From contig NC_092562.1 in assembly GCF_037975245.1 (NCBI RefSeq), positions 4,084,001 to 4,148,000 of the forward strand: a stretch of DNA of 64,000 nucleotides, given 5' to 3'. Positions 62,519-64,000 of the stretch are shown one piece after another. A program made the position numbers and the translations under genes. The notes under the pieces were generated by a model, which searched no databases, had not been told where the DNA came from, and worked only from the letters and a program-made list of their open reading frames with translations. This DNA is from Apostichopus japonicus. Lineage: Eukaryota > Echinodermata > Holothuroidea > Aspidochirotida > Stichopodidae. Position 1 is the first letter of the stretch. Each line of letters opens with the position of its first letter.

Positions 62519-64000
62519 CCACTCGAAGACAACAGCATTGGGAAGTGCTGAAGGGTAAGACAAAAGAAATTGAATATTGACTTTGCGTGTTATTGGAATT
62601 GGAAGTCAACACTCTGAAATTTTATTTAAAAGATATATATGAAGGTAAGAAACTTTAGCTACTCTGTTGGATATTAATGTAAGCCAGCCTGCAGGAACTC
62701 ATTCAATCTCCTGGCAAGTATGATGAGAGGAGGAGGTCCAGGGTTTAAGTGGTTGGGGGAAAGGGTAGGGTAGGGGGAAACAGTGGCGGAGCTAGGGGTA
62801 TTGGTCAGGAGGGGAGAGAAAGGTCTGTAGGGGCGCTTTTGACACTAAGCGGAGCGCCACCACAGGTTGGCGTGGGGCATAAAGAATATTTTTGCGTAAA
62901 TATACTCCCTAGATCGCCAGAAATGACCCTTTCCGGGCCTGGCTAATTTGCAGATGAAGAATAAATAGGTGTCGCCACTTTGTCAGAAAAATAAACCAAC
63001 AAAATATGACAAATGTCAATAGGTATATGAGAGCGCAATGAAAAAGTCAATAATCGCGAATAAGTAAAAAGTGGTAAAAAGCTGAAAAGGGCGCCAGCAG
63101 TCCATTTGAGTCTGTCAGGGGGGGGCATCCGCCCCCCCTGACTGTATGGATGCTCTGCCACTGGGGTAAAGGGGTTTACACAGCACTTGGGGGGTAGGCA
63201 TCCAGTGGAGATGGGAATACTGGATGAAGAATAATGTATTTGTAGTTTTGTAATATGCTAAGGAAAAATGAAACTGCCAAATGGTCGAAGGGACATACCT
63301 CCCTCCGACCTTTCTTAGACACCACTGACCCCTGTTGACAAAAAAATGCTGCTTACTGTGTTGAAGTGCCTTCGATCAAGTTTGTAGCTAACTTTTAAAA
63401 GGTAAAACAAAACAACTGCATTACGTTACTTTGTCAGTTTCAGTCCCCCTCTCCCCTTTGGCGGTTAAATTTTGGTTTTCAATATAGCAGCTCTTCCAAG
63501 TAAATATTTAGGCATGAGCACACACTATGGTACTGTTGCCATGCCCTGTTTTATTAATGTTATACAGATGCTCACTTAGTCTTACAACTGTCTTTTGGCT
63601 AGGTCGAAAGAATGTCAGCCATTAGCCAAGGTTTAAAACACCTAAGTATGAACTGAATTTGTAAAGCTTTATTGCGTACAATTACAAAGAATAGGGCTAA
63701 AGTCATTTCATAAATTAATGCAAACCTCCGGCTGATTGTACTAACGATAATTAGTTGATACAATTTGTACCAGGCCAATCTGCTAGGTCTGTTCAGTGGA
63801 AGTCTAAGTGTGTGACCATCCTTCTGTTTGTTCGTCTTTCCGTCAGTCCTTGTCGCTCTGTGTACTTAATGACCCCACAAAAGAATGATTAACTACGTGC
63901 AGCCATTTATCGAATCACAATAAGTTCAAGTTGCTTTCACCCTCAGTCACTCATCATCAGCCATTGTAACAGGAAACAGCGAGGGTTAATCGTTGAAAAA
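62519..64000. other. TTC4 3' flank
   Basis: This holds the TTC4 3' UTR and downstream sequence. No coding exon is recognised. It includes the inverted dispersed repeat copy at 62840-62942 and a G/C run pair near 63117-63140 (GGGGGGG and CCCCCCC facing each other). The 3' end of the transcript is not determined. Confidence 0.5.
62840..62942. repeat. second copy of the dispersed repeat at 57.76 kb, inverted
   Basis: CTAAGCGGAGCGCCACCACA followed by CTAGATCGCCAGAAATGACC and TTTCCGGGCCTGG is the reverse complement of the order seen at 57.76-57.85 kb. It lies just downstream of TTC4. Confidence 0.65.

Overview
The window is intron-rich animal genomic DNA. It has GT-AG introns, single-gene transcription units, many short non-autonomous DNA transposons, minisatellites and microsatellites, and no prokaryotic operon logic. 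The recognisable proteins are SKP2, TTC4, a Tctex1 dynein light chain, an ankyrin-repeat protein and rhodopsin-family GPCRs. They look like a marine invertebrate deuterostome. My best guess is an echinoderm, perhaps sea-cucumber-like, but the species is an inference. I assembled seven protein-coding genes by joining exons by hand and checking reading frame and splice phase at every junction.

Layout, left to right. About 1.1-3.7 kb (+): a three-exon Tctex1/DYNLT-type dynein light chain (175 aa). 3.7-8.2 kb: long non-coding stretch. 10.1-19.9 kb (+): a complete eight-exon SKP2 (419 aa), the F-box/leucine-rich-repeat substrate receptor of the SCF ubiquitin ligase. Its introns hold a minisatellite that seems to have grown from the intron 3 splice donor and a 2.1-kb DNA transposon with terminal and subterminal repeats. 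A minisatellite follows its stop codon. 20-26 kb: intergenic, with an AGGTCA-rich repeat and a foldback element. 26.2-27.6 kb (-): an intronless ankyrin-repeat gene (469 aa). 28-33 kb: intergenic, with a duplicated 169-bp hairpin unit. 33.3-47.2 kb (-): three head-to-tail rhodopsin-family GPCR genes (487, 440 and 419 aa) with identical intron positions and phases. 48.3-48.9 kb: a dense cluster of GATATC palindromes. 49.0-62.5 kb (+): a complete ten-exon TTC4 (381 aa), an HSP70/HSP90 co-chaperone, with two hAT-like MITEs in its introns.

The genes do not form one pathway. SKP2 (cell-cycle ubiquitylation), TTC4 (chaperone), the dynein light chain (ciliary or cytoplasmic transport) and the ankyrin protein are conserved single-copy-type genes. 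The GPCR trio is the accessory, apparently lineage-expanded part. The middle and last receptors share a strongly conserved intracellular loop 3 but differ in their extracellular parts. This suggests one intracellular signalling output with different ligands. They carry HRY in place of DRY and lack the amine-binding Asp in TM3 and the opsin Lys in TM7. This GPCR cluster is the best candidate for something undescribed. The intron 4 transposon of SKP2, with a mirrored set of subterminal repeats and an in-frame internal duplication, is second.
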